From the NCBI GenBank assembly GCA_016183765.1, contig JACPEA010000001.1:1-64000 (forward strand): DNA of 64,000 bases. The letters run 5' to 3'. The notes under the pieces were generated by a model, which saw only the letters and a list, made by a program, of their open reading frames with translations, did not search any database and was not told where the DNA came from. This DNA comes from Bacteroidota bacterium (GTDB lineage: Bacteria; Bacteroidota; Bacteroidia; Chitinophagales; Chitinophagaceae). This document shows, in pieces, positions 35,954-46,750 of this stretch (its first letter is position 1; each line of letters begins with the position of its first letter). The position numbers and the translations under genes are program-made.

Positions 35954-36601
35954 TTATTTTTTGCTCTTGAAATCGCCCCGTTTCCAGGCTTTGATGAAGT
36001 CTGCCCAGGCAGCAGGGTTCAGGATATTCATGGGAGGTACCTGGCCGCTGTAATAGGCTTTGGTGGCCTGTTGGCGCAGCTGGTAATTGATGGCTTCCCT
36101 GCCATCGGCAGGCAAACTGTTCAGCAATATCCGGCGCTGGGCCTCATCGGTATTCTTACGGGCGGTTTCGTAGAGGTCATCCGCCACTTTATTGTTCACG
36201 AAATCACGCTCAAACTGTTCACGGGTAGGGCGGGGTTTCAGGATGGTGGCTGGCAGATAAGCGGTATCGCTCACCAGCAATTGAATTACACTGTATTGAT
36301 TACCATCCAGGTTATGCGGTATCTGGATGCTCCGGTTCTTGAAGCCGATACTGGAGAAAGTGATCCGGTCGCCCTTCAGTACCACAATGGAGAATACCCC
36401 GTCGTAGCTGGTAATGGTTCCCCGGCCCTTTCCTTCCACAATCACGCTGCAGGAAGGGATGCCCTGGAGACTGTCGGCCGTCATCACAACCCCATACAGC
36501 TGAATCACTGAATCGCGGTAGGGACTAACCTGTTGCGCCCAACTCTGCTGTGCCAAAAGCAATGTTACCAGTAAAAAAAGGTATTGTAGCGGTTTCCTCA
36601 T
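35954..36601 (-). CDS. Carboxypeptidase-like regulatory domain protein, exported
   Basis: 215 residues from ATG 36601 (the frame continues upstream, but the signal peptide MRKPLQYLFLLVTLLLAQQS starts here). After the signal peptide, residues about 30-110 form a CarboxypepD_reg-like beta-sandwich (LYGVVMTADSLQGIPSCSVIVEGKGRG, then YDGVFSIVV and SIGFKNRSI). The second half is charged and helical, with no barrel or enzyme domain. Similar stand-alone proteins are common in Bacteroidota and their function is unknown. A full -7 element lies directly upstream. Confidence 0.8.
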   Translation of the reverse strand: MRKPLQYLFLLVTLLLAQQSWAQQVSPYRDSVIQLYGVVMTADSLQGIPSCSVIVEGKGRGTITSYDGVFSIVVLKGDRITFSSIGFKNRSIQIPHNLDGNQYSVIQLLVSDTAYLPATILKPRPTREQFERDFVNNKVADDLYETARKNTDEAQRRILLNSLPADGREAINYQLRQQATKAYYSGQVPPMNILNPAAWADFIKAWKRGDFKSKK

Positions 36602-36607
36602 TCGGCT

Positions 36608-36615
36608 CAAAAATA
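36608..36615 (-). promoter_or_regulatory. -7 promoter element of the regulatory-domain protein gene
   Basis: The reverse strand reads TATTTTTG, ending six bases before ATG 36601. Confidence 0.5.
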
Positions 36616-36702
36616 CAAAGCGTTTGTACACAAAATTCACCATCCGGACCCCTTATCATCCGGGGAACTTACTATTTCCAACAAAGTAAGGGCGCCAACT
36701 GT

Positions 36703-36710
36703 TAACTTTG
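36703..36710 (+). promoter_or_regulatory. -7 promoter element of mrp
   Basis: TAACTTTG, a full TAnnTTTG match, about 35 bases before ATG 36746. Confidence 0.55.
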
Positions 36711-36745
36711 CAGCCTGAATTCTTTTTTTAACAAAAACTTTCGTG

Positions 36746-37840
36746 ATGACAGAAGCAGATATACTGAAGGCGCTGAGTAACGTACAGGAGCCCGATCTGG
36801 GCAAGGATCTCGTAACGCTGAACATGGTAAAAGACATCAGCATTAATGGTAACGAGGTAAGTTTTACCATTGTATTAACCACCCCCGCCTGTCCGATGAA
36901 GGATATGATGCGTACGGCCAGTGAAAATGCCATTAAACTACTGGTGAACAAAGCAGCTGTTGTGCAGGTGAATTTTACAGCCAATACATCCACCACACGT
37001 AAAGACAACCAGCAGGTGCTTACGGGCGTAAAAAATATCATTGCTGTGGTGAGTGGTAAAGGGGGGGTAGGTAAGAGTACCGTATCGGCCAACCTGGCCC
37101 TGGCCCTGGCCGAAGGCGGCGCCAAAGTAGGGTTGATGGATGCAGATATTTATGGTCCCAGTGTCCCCATCATGTTCGGTGTTCGTGGTGAGCGTCCCAT
37201 GATGAAGGAAGTAGATGGGAAAGGCATGATCGTTCCCCTGCAGAAATATGGCATCAGCCTGATCAGTATCGGCCTGCTGGTAGATGAGAAGAATGCCGTG
37301 GTTTGGCGCGGACCCATGGCCAGCAGCGCTATCCGGCAGTTCATTACCGATGTGGATTGGGGCGAGCTGGATTATTTGGTGATCGATATGCCACCCGGCA
37401 CGGGCGATATCCATCTTACTTTAATGCAGACCGTACCTGTAACCGGTGTGGTAATCGTTACCACACCACAGAATGTGGCGCTGGCCGATGCCAAAAAAGC
37501 GATCGCCATGTTCGGACAGGCACAGATCAATGTACCCATTATCGGACTGGTGGAAAATATGGCCTATTTTACCCCGGCCGAGTTACCGGAAAACAAATAC
37601 TACCTGTTTGGTAAAGAAGGCGGCAAGCGCCTGGCTGAAGAATATGAACTGCCTTTCCTGGGCCAGGTGCCATTGGTGCAATCCATCCGCGAAGGCGGCG
37701 ATAGTGGCGTACCCGCTATGGTAGGCGATGATGCGGTGAGCCAGCAGGCATTCCGGACCTTTGTATCTGCCGCTGTGCGTAATATCGCCATGCGGAATGC
37801 CAATATGCCGGAAACACAGGTGATACAGGTATTGCAGTAA
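36746..37840 (+). CDS. Mrp/NBP35 family iron-sulfur cluster carrier ATPase
   Basis: 364 residues from ATG 36746. An N-terminal MIP18/DUF59 domain (about 1-80, with a conserved cysteine in TTPACPMKD) leads to the deviant Walker A site SGKGGVGKST (103-112), then DADIYGPSVP and DYLVIDMPPGTGDI. The usual CxxC near the C-terminus of Mrp/ApbC is not evident in this sequence. Such proteins carry Fe-S clusters to apo-enzymes in the cytosol. It is a single-gene unit with a promoter and a terminator. Confidence 0.92.
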   Translation: MTEADILKALSNVQEPDLGKDLVTLNMVKDISINGNEVSFTIVLTTPACPMKDMMRTASENAIKLLVNKAAVVQVNFTANTSTTRKDNQQVLTGVKNIIAVVSGKGGVGKSTVSANLALALAEGGAKVGLMDADIYGPSVPIMFGVRGERPMMKEVDGKGMIVPLQKYGISLISIGLLVDEKNAVVWRGPMASSAIRQFITDVDWGELDYLVIDMPPGTGDIHLTLMQTVPVTGVVIVTTPQNVALADAKKAIAMFGQAQINVPIIGLVENMAYFTPAELPENKYYLFGKEGGKRLAEEYELPFLGQVPLVQSIREGGDSGVPAMVGDDAVSQQAFRTFVSAAVRNIAMRNANMPETQVIQVLQ

Positions 37841-37875
37841 CCGGCTTCACTTCTTTGTGCATCTATACTTGCGAC

Positions 37876-37914
37876 GCTCCGTTCATCATCCTGTAATGAA
37901 CGGAGCTTTTTATT
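37876..37914 (+). terminator. Terminator after mrp
   Basis: GCTCCGTTCAT (37876-37886) pairs with ATGAACGGAGC (37896-37906), followed by TTTTTATTT. Confidence 0.9.
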
Positions 37915-37966
37915 TGATACCTTAGTGAATGACCATCAAGCAACATAACTGTGCTGTAAGTCCCCC

Positions 37967-38011
37967 GAACCTGGTAAGACTTACTACTTACAACCTATAA
38001 CCTACAACCTA
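37967..38011. repeat. Heptamer repeat before the PaiB-like gene
   Basis: Read on the reverse strand, the units are AGGTTGT, AGGTTAT, AGGTTGT, AAGTAGT and AAGTCTT. The run ends at the ATG of the next gene. Confidence 0.6.
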
Positions 38012-38640
38012 TGTATAACCTTCCTCATTTTAAAGAAAAAGATCCTGCCGTAGTTCTTGAATTCATGAAACAGCATTCATTCGCCACACTGATCTGCGTG
38101 GATGCGATGCAAAGTCCCGAGGCCACGCAGATCCCTTTTTTATTTGCGGAGAGGGAAGGCCAGTTGTACCTGCGTGGCCATATCATGAAGGACAATGATC
38201 ATTACAAAGCGCTGGAGCAGAATAAGCAGGTGTTGGTATTGTTCACCGGGCCGCATGCTTATGTGAGCGCCAGCTGGTATGAAAACAAACAGCAGGCTTC
38301 TACCTGGAACTATATGACGGTTCATGCCCACGGTGAACTTGTTTTTCTTACTGAGGAAGAACTGCTGAAAATACTGGATGAGACCACCAGTTTTTACGAG
38401 AACAATCCCGCATCACCTGCATTGTATAAAGAAATGGAACCCGATTATGTGATGCGGTTAGCAAAAGCCATCGTTGCTTTCGAGGTAAGGGTTACCAAGC
38501 TGGAACATGTGTTTAAACTGAGTCAGAACCGCGATCTGAAAAGTTATGACAATATTTTGGTTAACTTGGAAGCAGGTGATCCGGGTGCGCAGGCCGTGGC
38601 ACAGGAAATGCGCAAAAGAAAAGATCAGCTGTTTGATTGA
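38011..38640 (+). CDS. FMN-binding protein, PaiB family
   Basis: 209 residues. The split-barrel flavin-binding fold of PaiB-type proteins is recognised from the start YNLPHFKEKDPAVVLEFMKQH, HIMKDNDHYKALEQNKQVLVLFTGPHAYVSASWY and WNYMTVHAHGELVFL. Bacillus PaiB was named as a negative regulator of sporulation and protease genes, but many homologues may be flavin enzymes. No DNA-binding motif is visible here. Its TGA shares a base with the ATG of the next gene (TGATG at 38638-38642). The upstream 45 bases are a repeat, so the promoter is not obvious. Confidence 0.88.
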   Translation: MYNLPHFKEKDPAVVLEFMKQHSFATLICVDAMQSPEATQIPFLFAEREGQLYLRGHIMKDNDHYKALEQNKQVLVLFTGPHAYVSASWYENKQQASTWNYMTVHAHGELVFLTEEELLKILDETTSFYENNPASPALYKEMEPDYVMRLAKAIVAFEVRVTKLEHVFKLSQNRDLKSYDNILVNLEAGDPGAQAVAQEMRKRKDQLFD

Positions 38641-39542
38641 TGAAAACATTTGCAGCACTACTACTGACTTGTTCATTAACTGCCTGCACAGGCGGCTTGA
38701 AAACACAACGTTTGGAAGTGAAAAATTTCGATAAGCAGGGCCATCGTGGCTGTCGCGGACTGATGCCCGAAAATACCATTCCGGCCATGCTGTATGCCAT
38801 TGACCTGGGTGTTACCACGCTGGAAACAGATGCTGTTGTTACAAAAGATAAGCAGGTGATACTCAGCCATGAGCCTTTTTTCAATCACGAGATCAGTACA
38901 AAACCTGATGGTACACCGGTTAGCGAAGAGGAAGAGAAAAGTCTCAATATTTACCAGATGCAGTATGCAGAGGTAACAAAATACGATGTAGGTCAAAAGC
39001 CCCATCCCCGTTTTCCGAAGCAACAGAAACTGCCGGTACACAAACCCCTGTTGGCGGATATGATCGATTCGGTGGAAACCTATTGCCGGATCCATAAAAA
39101 ACCACTTCCCCGGTATAACATTGAAACCAAGAGCCAGCCAGCTACAGACGGACAGTATCATCCCGGGCCAGCTGAATTTGTGGAATTGCTGGTAGGTGTG
39201 ATCAATCAGAAGGGTATTTCGGATAGAGTGATTATCCAGTCTTTTGATCCGAGAACACTGCAGTATCTGCATGAGAAATATCCCCTGATCAAAACGGCAT
39301 TGCTGATAGAGGAGGATGATACCAAACCGTTTGCCCTGCAATTACAGAACCTTGGCTTTATACCGTCGGTTTACAGTCCGGCGCATACGCTGGTTACACC
39401 CTTGCTGGTAAAACAATGCAGGGATGCGGGTATTGGCCTGATACCCTGGACCGTGAACGATCTCATGCGGATCAAAGAATTGAAGAAAATGGGGGTTACA
39501 GGTGTGATAACAGATTGCCCGGACCTGTTTCTAAAATGGTAG
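38640..39542 (+). CDS. Glycerophosphodiester phosphodiesterase lipoprotein
   Basis: 300 residues from ATG 38640. The lipoprotein signal ends in LTAC (Cys16). The GDPD TIM-barrel motifs are intact: GHRG with His35, PENT with Glu44, LETD with Glu62 and Asp64, SHEP with His77, and VIQSFDPRTLQYL further on, then IPWTVND near the end. It hydrolyses glycerophosphodiesters to glycerol-3-phosphate outside the cytosol. Coupled translation with the PaiB-like gene through TGATG is unusual given their unrelated functions. Confidence 0.92.
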   Translation: MKTFAALLLTCSLTACTGGLKTQRLEVKNFDKQGHRGCRGLMPENTIPAMLYAIDLGVTTLETDAVVTKDKQVILSHEPFFNHEISTKPDGTPVSEEEEKSLNIYQMQYAEVTKYDVGQKPHPRFPKQQKLPVHKPLLADMIDSVETYCRIHKKPLPRYNIETKSQPATDGQYHPGPAEFVELLVGVINQKGISDRVIIQSFDPRTLQYLHEKYPLIKTALLIEEDDTKPFALQLQNLGFIPSVYSPAHTLVTPLLVKQCRDAGIGLIPWTVNDLMRIKELKKMGVTGVITDCPDLFLKW

Positions 39543-39990
39543 TGGATAGTTTGTAATAACCTAACTGGGCAGGTCTTGTGATTTTTTGAATGCAATAGCA
39601 CAGGAATGTGTCCGATTTGATATTGCCTGTAAACGGACTGTAAACCAGGATTTAAAAACCTATGGTAAATTCTCACGACTGCATTAGTCAATTCTCTTGA
39701 AAGGTAACCAGGATTGTGGTTGCGGGTATGGTGGCTTTGAGACTTGTAAAATTTCAGGCTGGAAGCCTGGGGATAGGCGTCACTCGGCAGAGCCGAGCGA
39801 CTGCTCCAAGAACCAGATCCGGTATGTAAAAGCCGGGGAGTATACAGTGGCAGGTTTTTTGAGGCAGCTTTACTACATTTAGTTTTCCGGGGATCGTCTG
39901 TTTGCATCGCCGGAAAACACCTGTATCCCATCCATGTTTGTCGTTTCCTGTAAGTGGCAGGAGTGGATAATGCGTACAACAAAAATCAAA
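39543..39990. other. 448-base gap with two hairpins, no gene seen
   Basis: The gap holds two good dyads: CAGGCT / AGCCTG around GGA (39755-39769) and CTCGGC / GCCGAG around AGA (39783-39797). The surroundings are GC-richer than usual for gaps here. It could be a palindromic repeat element. A near -7 motif TACATTTA lies at 39874-39881 and an AGGAG at 39958-39962, the latter correctly spaced for an alternative ATG at 39970. Confidence 0.4.
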
Positions 39991-40560
39991 ATGGCTAAAG
40001 TAAACGAGAAAGAATTATCGCTATCAAAACGTGCAGAACTCTTCCAGGTACTCAGCACCCGTTTTGAGAAAAATATGGATCGTCATAAGGGAATCAGCTG
40101 GGCAAAAGTGCAGGCAAAACTGGAAGCCAGTCAGGAGAAGCTATGGTCATTGAATGAAATGGAAAATACCGGTGGTGAGCCGGATGTAGTAGGCTATGAT
40201 CAAAAGAAAGATGCCTACTTTTTCTTTGATTGTTCCGCAGAAAGTCCTGCAGGCCGCCGGAGTTGCTGTTATGACCGTGCCGCACTGGAAGCGCGGAAAG
40301 AACACAAACCCAAAAACAGTGCTGTTGAAATGGCAACTGAAATGGGTGTGGCACTGCTGACAGAAGCACAATACCGGGAACTGCAAACACTGGGTAAGTT
40401 TGACACCAAGACTTCCAGCTGGATACAGACAGCGCCTGCTATCAGAAAACTGGGCGGAGCTGTTTTCTGCGATCGCAGATATGATACGGTCTTTCTCTAT
40501 CACAACGGAGCGGACTCTTATTATGCCGCCAGGGGATTCCGTTGTTCGCTTGCCGTATGA
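39991..40560 (+). CDS. DUF4256 family protein
   Basis: 189 residues from ATG 39991, where homologues begin (KELSLSKRAELFQVLSTRF); ATG 39970, seven bases after an AGGAG, would add seven residues. The family hallmark is FEKNMDRHKGISW near the start, GGEPDVVGYD, YFFFDCSAESPAGRRSCCYDR and EMGVALLTEAQYRELQ. The two adjacent cysteines and the arginine pair are conserved in the family. The function is unknown. It is a cytosolic, single-domain protein with no signal peptide. Confidence 0.85.
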   Translation: MAKVNEKELSLSKRAELFQVLSTRFEKNMDRHKGISWAKVQAKLEASQEKLWSLNEMENTGGEPDVVGYDQKKDAYFFFDCSAESPAGRRSCCYDRAALEARKEHKPKNSAVEMATEMGVALLTEAQYRELQTLGKFDTKTSSWIQTAPAIRKLGGAVFCDRRYDTVFLYHNGADSYYAARGFRCSLAV

Positions 40561-40630
40561 GTATGACAGAGAAATGACACTTGCCATCCATTCTTAACAT
40601 AGATTAATTTAGGGAGGCGGGAGGTATTGT

Positions 40631-40638
40631 TAACTTTG
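40631..40638 (+). promoter_or_regulatory. -7 promoter element of the pirin gene
   Basis: TAACTTTG, a full match 18 bases before ATG 40657, with TTTA 19 bases upstream (40608-40611) near the -33 position. Confidence 0.6.
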
Positions 40639-40656
40639 TAGTACAAAATCAAGATC

Positions 40657-41535
40657 ATGTCAGTTAAAAAAATAGAAAGGGTCATTACACCCGGAGGAAC
40701 GCATTTTGTAGGCGATGGTTTCCGTGTGCATAACATCATTCCGGGTAGCCAGGGTTTGAGTATGCAGCGGATGAGTCCTTTTATCATGCTCGATTATAAT
40801 TCGCCTTACCATTTTGCTGCCAGCGATACACCCAGGGGAGTTGGGGTACACCCACACCGTGGTTTTGAAACAGTGACCATTGCTTATAAAGGTAAAGTGG
40901 AGCACCACGACAGCAGCGGTGGCGGCGGTGTGATCAATGAAGGGGATGTGCAGTGGATGACCGCAGCTTCGGGTGTGTTACACAAAGAGTTCCATGAAAA
41001 GGAATGGAGTAAAAAAGGTGGTTTTTTCCAGATGGTGCAGTTATGGGTAAATCTCCCGGCAAAAGACAAAATGTCGAAACCCAAATACCAGGCGCTGGCC
41101 AATAAAGACATTGGCAGGTTTTACCTGGAAAATAATATGGGCGAAATAGAAGTGATCGCCGGCGATTATAAAGGTGTTAAGGGTGCTGCTGCTACCTTTA
41201 CTCCGATACACCTGCTGAATGTGAAACTAAAGCAGGGTGGCCAGGCAGATTTTAGTTTTCCTGCCAATTACCATACGGCCGCGCTGGTGCTGGAAGGTAA
41301 TGTCACTATCAATGATACCTATCGGGTTTCCACCAACCATTTTGCATTGTTTGCCAATGAAGGGGAACAGTTTACCATTACAGCGGATGAAGATGCCGTG
41401 GTACTGGTGTTAAGCGGGGAACCTATCCCGGAACCCATTGCTGCACATGGCCCGTTTGTAATGAATACACAGCAGGAACTGCTGCAGGCTTTCAATGATT
41501 ACGAAGCCGGAAAGTTCGGTTACCTGGAAGATTGA
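40657..41535 (+). CDS. Pirin family protein (cupin)
   Basis: 292 residues. The N-terminal cupin has the pirin metal site in GVHPHRGFETVTIAYKG and HHDSSG (three histidines) with the glutamate in HKEFHE. The C-terminal cupin follows (about 180-285). Bacterial pirins are iron-binding, and some act as quercetinases or redox-sensing proteins; the role here is open. It converges with katG with a shared terminator, so the two redox-related genes may respond separately. The length is normal. Confidence 0.92.
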   Translation: MSVKKIERVITPGGTHFVGDGFRVHNIIPGSQGLSMQRMSPFIMLDYNSPYHFAASDTPRGVGVHPHRGFETVTIAYKGKVEHHDSSGGGGVINEGDVQWMTAASGVLHKEFHEKEWSKKGGFFQMVQLWVNLPAKDKMSKPKYQALANKDIGRFYLENNMGEIEVIAGDYKGVKGAAATFTPIHLLNVKLKQGGQADFSFPANYHTAALVLEGNVTINDTYRVSTNHFALFANEGEQFTITADEDAVVLVLSGEPIPEPIAAHGPFVMNTQQELLQAFNDYEAGKFGYLED

Positions 41536-41551
41536 CCGGTATTCAATAAAT

Positions 41552-41586
41552 AAAAAAGTGGTCTGCTAACAGACCACCTTTTTTAT
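41552..41586. terminator. Bidirectional terminator between pirin and katG genes
   Basis: GTGGTCTG (41558-41565) pairs with CAGACCAC (41570-41577) around CTAA, with T runs on both strands. Confidence 0.9.
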
Positions 41587-41608
41587 GTTTACCTGGAATC
41601 GATTATTA

Positions 41609-44362
<2,754 letters not shown>

Positions 44363-45043
44363 ATGAAAAAGATCATCATCACACTCGACGGTTACTCATC
44401 CTGCGGAAAAAGTACCCTGGCCCGCCAGCTGGCCAATGAACTGAATTATGTGTTCATCGACAGTGGGGCTATGTATCGCGCCATTACTTTGTATTTTCTG
44501 CGGCAGCATGTTGACTGGCGTCATGAGAGAGAAGTGCACAAGGCATTGGGTGAGATCACACTCGATTTTCAATACAATGAGCAGTCCGGGCAAAGTGATA
44601 TGTTCCTGAATGATGAGGATGTGGAAGCTTTGATCCGGGATATGCTGGTGAGTGAACATGTAAGCGAAGTGGCTGCTTTGAAAGAGGTACGCGAATTCGC
44701 CGTGGCGCAGCAGCAACAGATGGGGATCAAAAAAGGTATTGTGATGGATGGGAGAGATATCGGTACTACCGTGTTCCCCAAGGCAGAACTGAAAATATTT
44801 GTAACAGCAGACCCCGCCATACGCGTGGAGAGAAGGTTCAAGGAACTCTACGCCAAAAATCCTGCTATTACCGTGGAAGAAGTGAAGGCCAATCTCGAAA
44901 TGCGCGATTACATCGATAGCAACCGCGAATTCAGTCCGCTGAGAAAGGCCGAAGATGCGGTGGAACTTGATAATACCAACCTTACCCGCGAAGAACAACT
45001 GGCTATTGCCCTGCAATGGGCCAGGGAAAAAATGGGTAATTAA
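44363..45043 (+). CDS. cmk: Cytidylate kinase
   Basis: 226 residues from ATG 44363. The P-loop is GYSSCGKST (10-18), followed by DSGAMYRA, and later MDGRDIGTTVFPKAELKIFVTA and the NMP-binding segment RDYIDSNREFSPLRKAEDA. These are the CMP kinase signatures. It phosphorylates CMP and dCMP for nucleotide synthesis and turnover. It converges with a small exported protein gene with a ten-base gap. Confidence 0.95.
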   Translation: MKKIIITLDGYSSCGKSTLARQLANELNYVFIDSGAMYRAITLYFLRQHVDWRHEREVHKALGEITLDFQYNEQSGQSDMFLNDEDVEALIRDMLVSEHVSEVAALKEVREFAVAQQQQMGIKKGIVMDGRDIGTTVFPKAELKIFVTADPAIRVERRFKELYAKNPAITVEEVKANLEMRDYIDSNREFSPLRKAEDAVELDNTNLTREEQLAIALQWAREKMGN

Positions 45044-45053
45044 GCACCGTCAT

Positions 45054-45662
45054 TTACAGCTCATTGCCGGTTTCGAATAAGATCTTAAACCGGTGCCGAT
45101 CCAGGTTATCTGCGGTTAGCCGGAATTGTATTTTGTTGAATCCCTGCCCCTGGCGATTATCTGAGAACTCTGCCCGTTGCGCCCCATTGGTGCTGCTGAA
45201 CCGCTTGCCCTGACTGATGGGCAGGAACCGTTCTACCAGTTTGGAAAAAGCCATTTCTGCTTCCAGCTGGTTCTCAAATTCGAACCAGAGTTTTGCATCA
45301 AATACCTGATCACCCCTGGCATCAGCAAAATGACGGCAATAAAATTCAAGTTTACCATTCACAAAACCAGCGGCAAAATAAGGGTGTTTGTTGAACACGA
45401 ACGTATGTATCTCAATGCGGTTGTCTGTGTTCGTACCTGTGTTGGTATTGCCAGGCATAAACGCTTTTTTGTTGTAGAGGGAAGGGATATGATCCCGAAG
45501 AAAAGCAGTGATCGAAGTGTCCGGCTGGCTGGTATAAATGTGGAAAAACAGCTGTTGTGTGTATTCGTTGATGCTGTTTGTCTGTGCATGAATGGCCGTG
45601 TTCAGTAAGCAATTCAGAACCAGGATCATTACATATTTGCCTAAGCGGAACTGGGTTTTCAC
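45054..45662 (-). CDS. Exported protein of unknown function
   Basis: 202 residues with a signal peptide ending near IHAQ (about residue 26). The mature part is a mixed alpha/beta domain with no recognised family; it includes the segment LWFEFENQLEAEMAFSKLVERF and a strongly polar C-terminus with RLTADNLDRHRFKILFE. It probably resides in the periplasm. ATG at codon 12 is an alternative start that still keeps the hydrophobic stretch. The gene lies 45 bases downstream of the ChaN-like gene, so the two may be co-transcribed. Confidence 0.65.
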   Translation of the reverse strand: MKTQFRLGKYVMILVLNCLLNTAIHAQTNSINEYTQQLFFHIYTSQPDTSITAFLRDHIPSLYNKKAFMPGNTNTGTNTDNRIEIHTFVFNKHPYFAAGFVNGKLEFYCRHFADARGDQVFDAKLWFEFENQLEAEMAFSKLVERFLPISQGKRFSSTNGAQRAEFSDNRQGQGFNKIQFRLTADNLDRHRFKILFETGNEL

Positions 45663-45707
45663 AGAAACAAATTAAGTTTTTTTTCCGATTGATCGGTGCC
45701 GATCAAT

Positions 45708-46562
45708 TCAGTAGGTCGTGGTCATATTCTCGGGAATGCAAATGATAAAATCAGCCAATCCCTTGTTCTCTTCAAGTAAAGTTGTCACCTCTTTTTGCGA
45801 TACGGTAGTGATGGTGCCTATTTTCAGCCCTGGCTGTTTGTGTTTCAGGTACCAGCCAATACCTTCGTAATTGTTGGAATGATAGGAGCCGTTGTAATGG
45901 ATGAACAGGCTGCCTGCCTTATGGTATTGCAGGATGAAATAAGCCATGGTAGCATCTTTGATGGCCTGCGCTTTGGGCAGGTTGGTTCCGCCATGACCAC
46001 CCATCATTTCAATCATTTTTTTATACCCCGGCAGTTCTGCATCATAGGCGATGGGCAATGGGGCGATCCATTGTTTTTCGCGGATACCCAGCGTATCCAG
46101 TGCTTCAAAACCTCCTTTGGCCACCATCGACGCATATTTGCGCGGCACGTTGGTAGCGGCAAAAGCAAGCTGGTTGCTTTTGGCAAAATTTACCAATGGA
46201 GCATAATCAGTATTGTAATTTTTCCATAAACGAGCCATGGAATCAAGTTCTTTTGCCCTGATCTTCCCCTGGAGGTAGAGGTCCAATACTTCCTGGTTAT
46301 CCTGTTCAAACATTTCTGCACCCAGTACCAGGTCCCTTTTTTCTTTCAGTGAGGTGGTCACTTCCAGCTGCAGCCAGTGGGCAATCGGGTTGTTATGATA
46401 TTCCCCGAATAGAACAACGTCTTTTTCTGCCAGTACCCGGATCATTTTGTTGTAACTTACTTTTTTACCCTTGGCATTATAGAGGATATAGGCAGGTTTC
46501 TGCTGAGCGAGAACCAGGGTTCCCAGGCATACACAGGTAATCAGTACAAACAGTTGTTTCAT
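45708..46562 (-). CDS. ChaN family protein, exported
   Basis: 284 residues with a signal peptide ending near VLAQ (residue 20). The ChaN/haem-regulated transporter-associated fold is recognised from VVLFGEYHNNPIAHWLQLEV near the start of the mature domain, LGAEMFEQDNQEVLDLYLQG, and IHYNGSYHSNNYEGIGWYL near the end, with conserved histidines and glutamates. Campylobacter ChaR-type relatives bind heme at a tyrosine; the function here is unproven. A full -7 element lies 87 bases upstream. Confidence 0.85.
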   Translation of the reverse strand: MKQLFVLITCVCLGTLVLAQQKPAYILYNAKGKKVSYNKMIRVLAEKDVVLFGEYHNNPIAHWLQLEVTTSLKEKRDLVLGAEMFEQDNQEVLDLYLQGKIRAKELDSMARLWKNYNTDYAPLVNFAKSNQLAFAATNVPRKYASMVAKGGFEALDTLGIREKQWIAPLPIAYDAELPGYKKMIEMMGGHGGTNLPKAQAIKDATMAYFILQYHKAGSLFIHYNGSYHSNNYEGIGWYLKHKQPGLKIGTITTVSQKEVTTLLEENKGLADFIICIPENMTTTY

Positions 46563-46648
46563 GTGGCGCAGTTGATGGGTAGAATCGGGTTAACAGGATA
46601 TCGGCCACTTGGGTCATTAGATATAGCTATCCGATTGTTCTGTTCTTA

Positions 46649-46656
46649 CAAAGATA
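46649..46656 (-). promoter_or_regulatory. -7 promoter element of the ChaN-like gene
   Basis: The reverse strand reads TATCTTTG, predicting a leader of about 83 bases before ATG 46562. Confidence 0.5.
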
Positions 46657-46679
46657 TGTGCGAAATGCTACCAACCATT

Positions 46680-46732
46680 ACCCCCCAAAAAAGGTTTTGC
46701 CCTGCCATCTTTATCCGTTGGCAGGGCAAAAC
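46680..46732 (-). terminator. Terminator after the Gfo/Idh/MocA gene
   Basis: A perfect 14-bp stem (46694-46707 with 46719-46732) is followed on the reverse strand by CTTTTTTGGGG. Confidence 0.9.
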
Positions 46733-46750
46733 TTATTGTAACCGGTTTGG

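Noticed and set aside
39697..39882. Small 61-codon frame across the dyads at 39755-39797
   Set aside because: It runs through both hairpins and has the cysteine- and glycine-rich make-up of a random frame in GC-rich DNA.
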